DNA of 5,632 nt. It comes from Chitinophaga pinensis. Lineage in GTDB: Bacteria > Bacteroidota > Bacteroidia > UKL13-3. Below, one piece after another: positions 1-5,632 of this stretch. Positions within the stretch are counted from its first letter, which is position 1. Every line of letters begins with the position of its first letter. Made by a program: the position numbers and the translations under genes. The stretch is taken from NCBI GenBank assembly GCA_945876985.1, contig CAMCQX010000120.1, forward strand, positions 1-5,632, given 5' to 3'. The notes beneath the pieces are model-generated. The model was given only the letters and a program-made list of their open reading frames with translations, searched no databases and was not told the origin of the DNA.

Positions 1-1047
1 AATTTCCCCGTAGCAGTTTGGAGTTGGAACAGCATGTTAGCCGCTGTGTGTGGCGATGTGTGTATCTGGAAACCATCGGAAAAAACACCGCTTTCAGGAA
101 TTGCTTGTCAATTATTAATGGCAAAAATTTTAAAAGAAAATAATTTACCTGAAGGAATTTTCTGTATGGTAAATGGCGATTATAAAGTAGGTGAATTAAT
201 GAGCAAAGATGAACGTGTTCCTTTAATTTCAGCTACTGGTTCTACCCGCATGGGACGAATAGTTGGCGCTACAGTTGCCCAACGTTTTGGAAAAGCATTA
301 TTAGAATTAGGTGGTAACAATGCCATTATTTTAACCCCAAATGCTAACCTAGATTTAGCAATGGTAGGTGTGGTTTTTGGCGCAGTGGGAACTGCGGGCC
401 AGCGTTGCACCACCACCCGTAGGTTAATTATACACGAAAGTATTTACGATAAAGTAAAAGAAAAACTAGTAAAAGCTTATGCGCAATTAAGCATTGGAAA
501 TCCACTTGGCAGCAGTTTAGTAGGACCGTTAATTGATAAAGATGCAGTAGTTGCCTATTTAAATTCAATTGAACAATTAAAAGCCGAAGGGGGAAAAGTG
601 CTTTGCGGTGCTGAAGTAATGACAGGCGAAGGTTATGAAAGTGGTTGCTATGTAAAACCAACCATTTGCGAAGCAGAAAACCATTATAAAATTGTACAAC
701 ACGAAACTTTTGCACCTATTCTTTATATTATGAAATACACCAATTTTGAAGATGCAATTGCTTTGCAAAATGGTGTAAAACAAGGTTTAAGTTCAAGTGT
801 GTTTACCGATAATTTGCAAGAAGCAGAAGCATTTTTAGCACATTGGGGTAGCGATTGCGGAATAGCTAACGTGAATATTGGAACCAGTGGTGCTGAAATT
901 GGTGGTGCATTTGGTGGCGAAAAAGAAACAGGTGGCGGACGCGAAAGCGGCAGCGACAGTTGGAAAGCCTATATGCGCAGACAAACCAACACCATTAACT
1001 ATGGTAAAGAATTGCCATTGGCACAAGGTATTAAGTTTGATATTTAG
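1..1047 (+). CDS. ALDH7/antiquitin-type aldehyde dehydrogenase (probable alpha-aminoadipate semialdehyde dehydrogenase), 5'-truncated by window edge
   Basis: The frame is open from base 1, and the first codons read [10 protein letters not shown], so the ATG at position 34 is internal. The window opens at the Asn of the family's NFP motif, a conserved active-site residue. Numbering from that Asn, 348 residues are visible: the NAD-binding loop ATGSTRMG (about 77-84), the general-base Glu in LELGGNN (Glu102), and the catalytic Cys in GQRCTTTRR (Cys136). The C-terminal block [19 protein letters not shown] with RESGSDSWK after it, then the ending LPLAQGIKF, is typical of ALDH7 (antiquitin) rather than of ALDHs in general. 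Family members are near 510 residues, so about a third is missing on the left. Known members oxidise alpha-aminoadipate semialdehyde (the open form of piperideine-6-carboxylate) with NAD+ in lysine or pipecolate breakdown; that substrate is inferred here. The enzyme should be cytosolic. The gene converges on pepA, and no neighbour belongs to lysine catabolism. Confidence 0.93.
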   Translation, partial: NFPVAVWSWNSMLAAVCGDVCIWKPSEKTPLSGIACQLLMAKILKENNLPEGIFCMVNGDYKVGELMSKDERVPLISATGSTRMGRIVGATVAQRFGKALLELGGNNAIILTPNANLDLAMVGVVFGAVGTAGQRCTTTRRLIIHESIYDKVKEKLVKAYAQLSIGNPLGSSLVGPLIDKDAVVAYLNSIEQLKAEGGKVLCGAEVMTGEGYESGCYVKPTICEAENHYKIVQHETFAPILYIMKYTNFEDAIALQNGVKQGLSSSVFTDNLQEAEAFLAHWGSDCGIANVNIGTSGAEIGGAFGGEKETGGGRESGSDSWKAYMRRQTNTINYGKELPLAQGIKFDI

Positions 1048-1084
1048 TTATTGGTTATCAGTTGATAGACCTTCTATAATAATC

Positions 1085-1115
1085 AAAAGCCCGAGTTTTA
1101 AATTCGGGCTTTTTT
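1085..1115 (+). terminator. Intrinsic terminator between the convergent ALDH and pepA genes
   Basis: The 10-base arms AAAAGCCCGA (1085-1094) and TCGGGCTTTT (1104-1113) pair perfectly around a short AT loop and run into a T tract to 1115. The inner bases can add a G-U and two A-T pairs. The hairpin starts 37 bases after the dehydrogenase stop. It also lies 13 bases beyond the pepA stop on the other strand, where its arm ends in four T, so it may serve both transcripts, more weakly for pepA. A smaller imperfect hairpin (1053-1071, GGT-TATCA pairing with TGATA-g-ACC) precedes it. Confidence 0.88.
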
Positions 1116-1127
1116 AAATTTATAACT

Positions 1128-2570
1128 TTACTTCGCTTGATTCTTCACAAAATCAAATAACAACCTCACTCCTACACCTGTTCCCATTTTACCACGGTAA
1201 CTATCGTTTGAGTTTATAAATGCAGGTCCAGCAATGTCAAAATGCATCCAAGGATAATCAATAAATTTTTCTAAAAATTTACCCGCAGTTATTGCTCCAC
1301 CAACTGGGCCACCAATGTTTTTCATATCTGCAATATCCGATTTGATTAACTTACTATAATCATCCCAAAACGGAAACTCTACCAAACGTTCGTGGGTATT
1401 GTTTCCGCTAGTTTTTAATGCGTTTCTTTGCGTTTCTTCTGCTGTTCCCATGCAAACTATTCCGTATTGTCCAATTGCTGCTGCTGCTGCACCCGTAAGC
1501 GTAGCAAAATCTAACACCAATTCTGGTTTATATTTTTTTGCATAAGTCAATGCATCTGCTAACACCATTCTGCCTTCCGCATCAGTATTTAACACCTCTA
1601 CCGTTTGTCCGTCATACATGGTAATTACATCTCCTGGAGTATATGCGTTTTCCCCTGGACGATTATCGGTTGCAGGAACCAAAGCGATTACATGGTAGTT
1701 TAATTTTGCTTTAGCAATGGCAAACATGGCGCAAGACACTGCAGCCGAACCCGCCATGTCACATTTCATAGTGTCCATACTGTTTGGTGTAGGTTTTAGA
1801 CTTAATCCGCCTGTGTCATAAACTATTCCTTTGCCTACTAAAACCAATGGTTTTTTGTTTTTAGGTTTTACTGGTTTGTATTCCATTATAGTAAATGTTG
1901 GCGGTATTTGACTACCAAGATTTACTGCTAACAAACCACCCATTTTTAAACTTTCTATTTGAAGTTTATTTAAAACTTCAACTTTAAAATTTGCTTTTTT
2001 TCCTAGTTTTTTAAATTCATCACTTAGTGTAACTGCATCAATTACGTTTTGTGGTTCGTTTACCAAATTACGTGCTTCGCAAACTGCCTCTACTAAAATA
2101 TTAGCTTGCTCCACTACTACTTTATTTAGTTTTGCTCCTACTAAATAAATGTTTTTTAAAGAGAATTGTCCTTTTTTATCGCTTAAATATTTTATAAATT
2201 GATAGTTACTCAATGCTATTCCTTCAGCTATTGCCAATAATTGTTCTTGGGTAATTACAGTTTCCGAAATTTGTATAGCATCGTACTTATGCGCATTGAT
2301 TGCTGCGCACACTTTATTACCTAATGTTCTATAGCCCTCTAATGTTAAATAGTCATTTTTCTTTTCAAATTCTTCTACCAATTGCACAAAAACCAATCTT
2401 TCAAATTGATTGATGGTAATAAAAGTATCGGCTGCTTTTATCTTTTTTTCTAGGTAAGCTACTTCAGGTTTATTGAAACCAAATGTGCTCCATTTTGCTT
2501 TTTTATTGGTTACAATTAAAGTGCTTAATTGATTGTTGCTTTTAGCAGAAATATTTATTTTAGTTGTCAT
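1128..2570 (-). CDS. pepA: Leucyl aminopeptidase, peptidase family M17
   Basis: This is a complete 480-residue protein, close to the usual M17 length. It removes N-terminal amino acids from peptides with two bound metal ions, works as a hexamer in characterised members, and is cytosolic; no signal peptide is visible. Residues about 1-150 form the variable N-terminal domain and about 160-475 the catalytic domain. All expected active-site residues can be placed by comparison with E. coli PepA: Lys247 and Asp252 in LVGKGIVYDTGG, catalytic Lys259, Asp271 in MKCDMAGSAAV, then Asp330, Glu332 and Arg334 in the signature NTDAEGRM. One residue more than in E. coli PepA separates Lys259 from Asp271. 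The ATG at 2570 is the only plausible start because an in-frame TAA lies just upstream at 2580-2582. The leader is A-rich with no Shine-Dalgarno, as is usual in Bacteroidota. It lies 130 bases downstream of pheS and probably has its own promoter. Family is certain; the preferred residue is inferred. The symbol is given by family. Confidence 0.95.
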   Translation of the reverse strand: MTTKINISAKSNNQLSTLIVTNKKAKWSTFGFNKPEVAYLEKKIKAADTFITINQFERLVFVQLVEEFEKKNDYLTLEGYRTLGNKVCAAINAHKYDAIQISETVITQEQLLAIAEGIALSNYQFIKYLSDKKGQFSLKNIYLVGAKLNKVVVEQANILVEAVCEARNLVNEPQNVIDAVTLSDEFKKLGKKANFKVEVLNKLQIESLKMGGLLAVNLGSQIPPTFTIMEYKPVKPKNKKPLVLVGKGIVYDTGGLSLKPTPNSMDTMKCDMAGSAAVSCAMFAIAKAKLNYHVIALVPATDNRPGENAYTPGDVITMYDGQTVEVLNTDAEGRMVLADALTYAKKYKPELVLDFATLTGAAAAAIGQYGIVCMGTAEETQRNALKTSGNNTHERLVEFPFWDDYSKLIKSDIADMKNIGGPVGGAITAGKFLEKFIDYPWMHFDIAGPAFINSNDSYRGKMGTGVGVRLLFDFVKNQAK

Positions 2571-2584
2571 TTTTTTTATTTATT

Positions 2585-2592
2585 CAAATATA
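2585..2592 (-). promoter_or_regulatory. Candidate pepA promoter, Bacteroidota -7 box
   Basis: Read on the minus strand this is TATATTTG, an exact match to the Bacteroidota -7 consensus TAnnTTTG. It ends 14 bases before the pepA ATG, so the transcript would have a very short A-rich leader. I see no good TTTG-type -33 element at the expected distance, only GTTTAAT. The region is AT-rich, so a chance match is possible. Confidence 0.5.
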
Positions 2593-2633
2593 TTTTTGTA
2601 GTATTTTTTATTAAACTTCGTTTCGGTTAGCTC

Positions 2634-2652
2634 AAAAACCAATAATATTGGT
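2634..2652 (-). terminator. Weak hairpin terminator after pheS
   Basis: On the minus strand ACCAAT pairs with ATTGGT across a three-base loop, and a run of five T follows, overlapping the stem by one base (2638 down to 2634). It starts 48 bases beyond the pheS stop and precedes the pepA promoter candidate, which fits a break between two units. The stem has only two G-C pairs and the sequence is a near-perfect palindrome (2638-2652), so partial read-through or a protein-binding site is also possible. Confidence 0.4.
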
Positions 2653-2700
2653 ACTTGTAAAAATGGTTGTTCTTTTGCTAAACTATATTAATCAGTAATA

Positions 2701-3717
2701 TTATAAATTACTAAATTGTTTTAAAAATCTTGTGTCATTTATAAAAAATGTTCTTAAGTCTTTTACATCATATTTTAGCATGGTAATTCTTTCTATTCCC
2801 ATTCCAAAAGCAAAGCCAGTATATTTTTCTGGGTCAATTCCGCAATTTTCTATAACATTTGGATCTATCATTCCGCAACCTAATATTTCTACCCAACCGC
2901 TGTGTTTACAAATATTACATCCTTTTCCTTTACAAATTTGACAGCTTATATCCATTTCTGCACTTGGTTCTGTAAACGGAAAATAACTTGGGCGGAATCT
3001 CACTTCTACTTCTTCGCCAAACATGTCTTTTACAAATGCGTATAATGTTTGTTTTAAGTCGGCAAAACTTACTTTTTTGTCAATATATATTCCTTCTATT
3101 TGATGAAAAAAACAATTTGCTCTTGCCGAAATAGCTTCGTTTCTATAAACTCTTCCAGGCATAATAGCCCGTAAGGGCGGATTTTTTTGCTGCATTAATC
3201 TTACCTGTACACTTGAAGTATGCGTACGTAAAGCTATTTCTTCATCTATAAAAAAAGTATCCTGCATGTCTCGCGCTGGGTGATTTGGTGGAAAATTTAA
3301 TGCGGAGAAGTTATGCCAATCATTTTCTATTTCTGGTCCTTCAGCTATTGTAAATCCTAGCTTGGTAAAGATGGCCACAATTTGATTTTCGGTTATATTT
3401 AAAGGATGACGAGATCCTAATTCAGTAGTTTCAGCTGGTAAAGTATAATCAATATTAGAATTTGTATTTTCTATTTTATCAGATTTAAACTTTTCTGTTG
3501 CTTCATCAAATTTTTCTTGAACACTGGTTTTTACTACATTCATTAATTTACCTAAATCACGTTTCATTTCATTAGGTACTTGTTTGAATTCTTCAAACAA
3601 ATCATTCATTAATCCTTTACGAGAAAGATATTTTAAACGAAAATTTTCTAAATCCTCACTTGAATTTATTGTATATTCATGAAGCTTTTGTTGAAGTTCT
3701 TCTAATTTTTGTTTCAT
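2701..3717 (-). CDS. pheS: Phenylalanyl-tRNA synthetase alpha subunit
   Basis: This is a complete 338-residue class II aminoacyl-tRNA synthetase subunit; E. coli PheS has 327 residues. With PheT it charges tRNA-Phe in the cytosol as an alpha2-beta2 enzyme. Residues 1-90 are Lys/Glu-rich and probably form the N-terminal coiled coil that contacts tRNA. The catalytic core follows: motif 1 region HPLNIT to HPARDMQDTFF (104-156), RTHTSSVQVR (164-173), motif 2 GRVYRNEAISARANCFFHQI (188-207), the Phe-pocket segment FPFTEPSAEMD (246-256) and motif 3 GFAFGMGIERITML (301-314). Ala303 matches E. coli Ala294, which sets the size of the amino-acid pocket, so normal Phe specificity is expected. Residues 259-270 have the pattern C-x2-C-x4-C-x2-C. 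The start is secure: an in-frame TAG at 3751-3753 lies upstream with no ATG, GTG or TTG in between. The leader is A-rich without a Shine-Dalgarno. pheT is not adjacent on the side where the gene ends. Confidence 0.97.
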   Translation of the reverse strand: MKQKLEELQQKLHEYTINSSEDLENFRLKYLSRKGLMNDLFEEFKQVPNEMKRDLGKLMNVVKTSVQEKFDEATEKFKSDKIENTNSNIDYTLPAETTELGSRHPLNITENQIVAIFTKLGFTIAEGPEIENDWHNFSALNFPPNHPARDMQDTFFIDEEIALRTHTSSVQVRLMQQKNPPLRAIMPGRVYRNEAISARANCFFHQIEGIYIDKKVSFADLKQTLYAFVKDMFGEEVEVRFRPSYFPFTEPSAEMDISCQICKGKGCNICKHSGWVEILGCGMIDPNVIENCGIDPEKYTGFAFGMGIERITMLKYDVKDLRTFFINDTRFLKQFSNL

Positions 3718-3753
3718 TTTTGGTTTTAAATATTTTTTCTTTCTTTTCCGCTA

Positions 3754-3761
3754 CAAACATA
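3754..3761 (-). promoter_or_regulatory. Candidate pheS promoter, Bacteroidota -7 box
   Basis: The minus strand reads TATGTTTG, an exact match to TAnnTTTG. It is the only such match I find on either strand in the 418-base gap. It ends 36 bases before the pheS ATG, giving a short leader. No clear -33 TTTG element is seen about 20 bases further upstream. Confidence 0.55.
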
Positions 3762-3952
3762 AGAATACAATTTATAAATTCTCACTCTGAGCTTACCCAC
3801 AGTATTAATGTATTATTGTTTATCTTTAGATATAACTTGTAATAATAATAATAGGTGTTAATTGTTAGTATAACTTTTTATTTTTATTTAGTATTTTACC
3901 TTATATATTATTCTTAACAATTTACTTTTTTACTTTTTTATTTATAATCAGT

Positions 3953-3972
3953 TGTTTATATATTTATAAACA
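3953..3972. repeat. Inverted repeat 1 (8-bp stem, 4-base loop)
   Basis: TGTTTATA (3953-3960) and TATAAACA (3965-3972) pair perfectly around the loop TATT. It is the weakest of the three hairpins, with one G-C and one A-T-flanked C-G equivalent at most, and such a repeat can arise by chance in this composition. It ends five bases before inverted repeat 2. Confidence 0.5.
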
Positions 3973-3977
3973 GTATA

Positions 3978-4024
3978 TTAATTGCGACATTCACATATTT
4001 ATGTTTATAAATTGTCGCAGTTAA
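3978..4024. repeat. Inverted repeat 2 (12-bp stem with GC-rich core, 23-base loop)
   Basis: TTAATTGCGACA (3978-3989) pairs with TGTCGCAGTTAA (4013-4024) along all 12 positions, one of them a T-G wobble (3982/4020). The core TGCGACA is the most GC-rich stretch of the surrounding region. The 23-base loop can form a small inner hairpin, ACAT with ATGT (3993-4004). In a plus-strand RNA the wobble is G-U; in a minus-strand RNA it becomes a C-A mismatch. Function is unknown: structured RNA, DNA-binding site and remnant of a repeat element are all possible. Confidence 0.65.
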
Positions 4025-4072
4025 AATGTTAGTTATCTGTTAAGCTTATTAGTATAAACTGGCACTTATTAA

Positions 4073-4100
4073 GATATCTTTTTTTATAAAAAAAGATATC
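4073..4100. repeat. Inverted repeat 3 (perfect 28-base palindrome)
   Basis: The sequence is its own reverse complement over 28 bases: GATATC, a run of T, the centre AT, a run of A, then GATATC. After a four-base bulge on one side, ATTAA (4068-4072) can pair with TTAAT (4105-4109) and lengthen the stem. It begins 35 bases beyond the stop of the Ig-like protein gene, where it could end or protect that transcript. No T tract follows the stem on the minus strand, so it is not a textbook terminator. Confidence 0.7.
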
Positions 4101-4135
4101 AACCTTAATCCACATTTTAATACTTTATTCTTATA

Positions 4136-5632
4136 TTATTGTTGACTAATTATATCGTTAATGTTAATAGATTGCTCTATATCCCAATATGCTCTTATAT
4201 TTATGAGTTGATTTGATATAAAAGTACGTTCAGGATATAACATCGATTCTAAGTCTCCATTATCCCATAAACCATTGTTATTCAAATCTTCTATTATTTT
4301 TATTTTACCTAAAACTGGACTTAAATATTCCATTTTTAAAATAGTACTTTTATTTACGTTAAATGATCTAATCACTGTGTTTGAATTATTATCCAATAAT
4401 TGAATAATATAGTTATGTTTTGCATTTTCTAAATCTACATTTAAAAGTAAGTTACCATATTCTTTAAATGCTTTTATATCATAATTATAGGAAGTTTTTT
4501 TATTAAATGTTCCAAATATATCCTGTAATGAAGAATCTTTAAATTCAATACTATATTTGGTTGATTCCTTCCAATTATTATAAATAACAATATTCATTTT
4601 ATTAGTATCTATTTCAAAATATGTTGGTTTTAAAATATTTGTATCCTCTTTTATAATTATACTATCTTTATTTATGTATTTTATCGGAACTGATGTTTCA
4701 ATAAATATAGTATCTAAAGGATTTAATTCTGCTTTCGAAGTCAATATAAACTCAGGTTTTTTACTATTCTTTTTACTAATAATTGTTTTATAAAAACTTG
4801 AATCGTTTGTTGTTATTTTAAATTTACACGAATCTGTATGATTATTTATAAATACTTTAATTGTATCTATCCCATTGGTATTTTTTAACGTTTTTAAATA
4901 TATATTTTCGTTATTTAAAATAATTATTTTAAAATTTGTAGGTTTATAAACTGCAAATTTATAAACCCCTAATTGTGTACTTACTGTATCAAATATTTTA
5001 TTAGGTTTATGTTCATTTGGTTTAATTAAATACAGAGGAATTTTAGAGTTAATAATTCCAGTATTTATTACCGAATTATAAATAGCAATACTATCATTTT
5101 TAGCGTATTTTAAATCTATTCCCTCTTTTCTATATGCATAAAGAACATAATTTTCTATTGGCATATTTTCAATTAAAAACGAACCATCTTCTTTTGTTTT
5201 AGTAAAATAGGTAGGATTAAATTGATAGATTGTTGTATCAGTAAAATTAGATTTTTTATACAATGAAACTATTAATCCCTCTACTGGTAAACTTGTGAAA
5301 GCATTTCTAATTTTACCACTAATATAATTTGTATCAATATAAGATCCTGTTGAAAAAGTATATTGTATATTTTTAGCTGTTATTGCTTCATGGTTATCAG
5401 CTATAGCATTTCCAAAATTAATAGTGTAAGTTGTATTTTTTTGGAGTTCTTCTCTAAATTTTATAACTAATTCTTTTCCATTGATTAAATATTCTGGACT
5501 TTCTTTTTGAGGAGGACTCATTACTATTTGTTTAGTAACTTCTTTTAGTTGAATAAATTCGTCAAATTTTATTATAATATCTTGATTTTTAGTTATAAAG
5601 TTAGTTTTTTTATTCTCTGGTAATATTGATAT
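4136..5632 (-). CDS. Ig-like (Big_5-type) domain envelope protein, probable lipoprotein, 5'-truncated by window edge
   Basis: The minus-strand frame is open to the right edge, so 498 residues are visible and the true start lies outside. The 37 codons upstream of the ATG at 5521 encode family-like sequence (IIIKFDEFIQLKEV), so that ATG is internal. Numbering from the edge, residues about 1-95 form a Big_5-like domain, with FDEFIQL, then TTYTINFGNAIADNHE and ending FSTGSYIDTN. Residues about 103-170 (ISGKI to EDGSFLIENMPIENYVLYAY) resemble a carboxypeptidase-regulatory-like beta sandwich. A second Ig-like stretch lies near 293-387. The C-terminus carries DLNNNGLWDNGD (449-460), an acidic Asp/Asn loop like calcium-binding loops, followed by YPERTF and IRAYWDIEQ. 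Full-length relatives in Bacteroidota usually start with a lipoprotein signal; that part is not visible, so export is inferred from the family. The role is unknown. The gene is richer in A+T, Asn, Ile and Lys than its neighbours. Confidence 0.82.
   Translation of the reverse strand: MSILPENKKTNFITKNQDIIIKFDEFIQLKEVTKQIVMSPPQKESPEYLINGKELVIKFREELQKNTTYTINFGNAIADNHEAITAKNIQYTFSTGSYIDTNYISGKIRNAFTSLPVEGLIVSLYKKSNFTDTTIYQFNPTYFTKTKEDGSFLIENMPIENYVLYAYRKEGIDLKYAKNDSIAIYNSVINTGIINSKIPLYLIKPNEHKPNKIFDTVSTQLGVYKFAVYKPTNFKIIILNNENIYLKTLKNTNGIDTIKVFINNHTDSCKFKITTNDSSFYKTIISKKNSKKPEFILTSKAELNPLDTIFIETSVPIKYINKDSIIIKEDTNILKPTYFEIDTNKMNIVIYNNWKESTKYSIEFKDSSLQDIFGTFNKKTSYNYDIKAFKEYGNLLLNVDLENAKHNYIIQLLDNNSNTVIRSFNVNKSTILKMEYLSPVLGKIKIIEDLNNNGLWDNGDLESMLYPERTFISNQLINIRAYWDIEQSININDIISQQ

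Larger units (their letters stand above)
3718..4135. other. 418-base AT-rich intergenic region with several inverted repeats
   Basis: No open frame of gene-like quality is present on either strand, and I recognise no tRNA or riboswitch core. The region joins the 3' end of the Ig-like protein gene to the pheS promoter. The pheS-proximal part (3718-3840) carries the promoter candidate. The middle (3841-3950) is nearly pure A+T. The distal part (3953-4100) holds three separate inverted repeats, listed individually. Because any pheS leader from the candidate promoter would be only about 30 bases, the hairpins would lie outside it and so do not look like a pheS attenuator. Confidence 0.75.

Noticed and set aside
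878..1117. Open frame of 79 codons on the plus strand overlapping the end of the dehydrogenase gene.
   Set aside because: It lies in a different frame of a clearly coding sequence, runs through the terminator, and shows no family features.
2571..2700. Possible tRNA or riboswitch between pheS and pepA.
   Set aside because: No cloverleaf, TTCGA-type T loop or known riboswitch core is visible; the gap is explained by a terminator and a promoter.
3660..3842. Open frame of 60 codons on the plus strand, hydrophobic, partly in the gap upstream of pheS.
   Set aside because: Its first third is antisense to the pheS start and the rest covers the pheS promoter region; the hydrophobic look comes from T-rich sequence, and there is no promoter match in front of it.
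3860..3922. Inverted repeat AATTGTTA (3860-3867) with TAACAATT (3915-3922).
   Set aside because: Eight nearly all-AT base pairs across a 47-base loop are easily expected by chance here.
3793..4114. Two near matches to the DnaA box: TTACCCACA at 3793-3801 and TAATCCACA at 4106-4114, around an AT-rich stretch, suggesting a replication origin.
   Set aside because: Each has a mismatch to TTATNCACA, there are only two, and no dnaA, dnaN or other origin-linked gene is nearby. AT-rich intergenic DNA alone is not enough.
3718..4135. Attenuator or T-box controlling pheS.
   Set aside because: The promoter candidate lies too close to pheS for a leader to include the hairpins, no T-box core sequence or Phe-rich leader peptide is visible, and T-boxes are not typical of Bacteroidota.

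Overview
The window looks like ordinary chromosome from an AT-rich member of the Bacteroidota. The evidence is A-rich leaders without Shine-Dalgarno sequences in front of both complete genes, matches to the Bacteroidota -7 promoter box TAnnTTTG upstream of both, and a protein of the Ig-like (Big_5) envelope family common in that phylum. I cannot name the genus. I see no tRNA, rRNA, insertion sequence, CRISPR array or phage gene.

Layout from left to right. Positions 1-1047 (+) hold the 3' two thirds of an ALDH7/antiquitin-type aldehyde dehydrogenase; the gene begins before the window. It converges on pepA, and an intrinsic terminator hairpin (1085-1115) lies between the two stop codons. Positions 1128-2570 (-) encode a complete 480-residue M17 leucyl aminopeptidase. 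Positions 2701-3717 (-) encode the complete phenylalanyl-tRNA synthetase alpha subunit, with a weak terminator and then a separate pepA promoter in the 130-base gap between them. Positions 3718-4135 are non-coding and very AT-rich. They hold a likely pheS promoter and three inverted repeats in a row (3953-3972, 3978-4024, 4073-4100). Positions 4136-5632 (-) hold a long open frame for an Ig-like envelope protein whose 5' end lies beyond the right edge; the ATG at 5521 is internal, not the true start.

The genes do not form an obvious pathway. The dehydrogenase is catabolic (lysine/pipecolate-type semialdehyde oxidation), pepA is peptide turnover, pheS is translation and the Ig-like protein is probably exported. 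The three minus-strand genes share a direction but have gaps of 130 and 418 bases and at least two internal promoter candidates, so they are probably separate transcription units.

I found no convincing new system. The part least explained by known features is the cluster of hairpins at 3953-4100.
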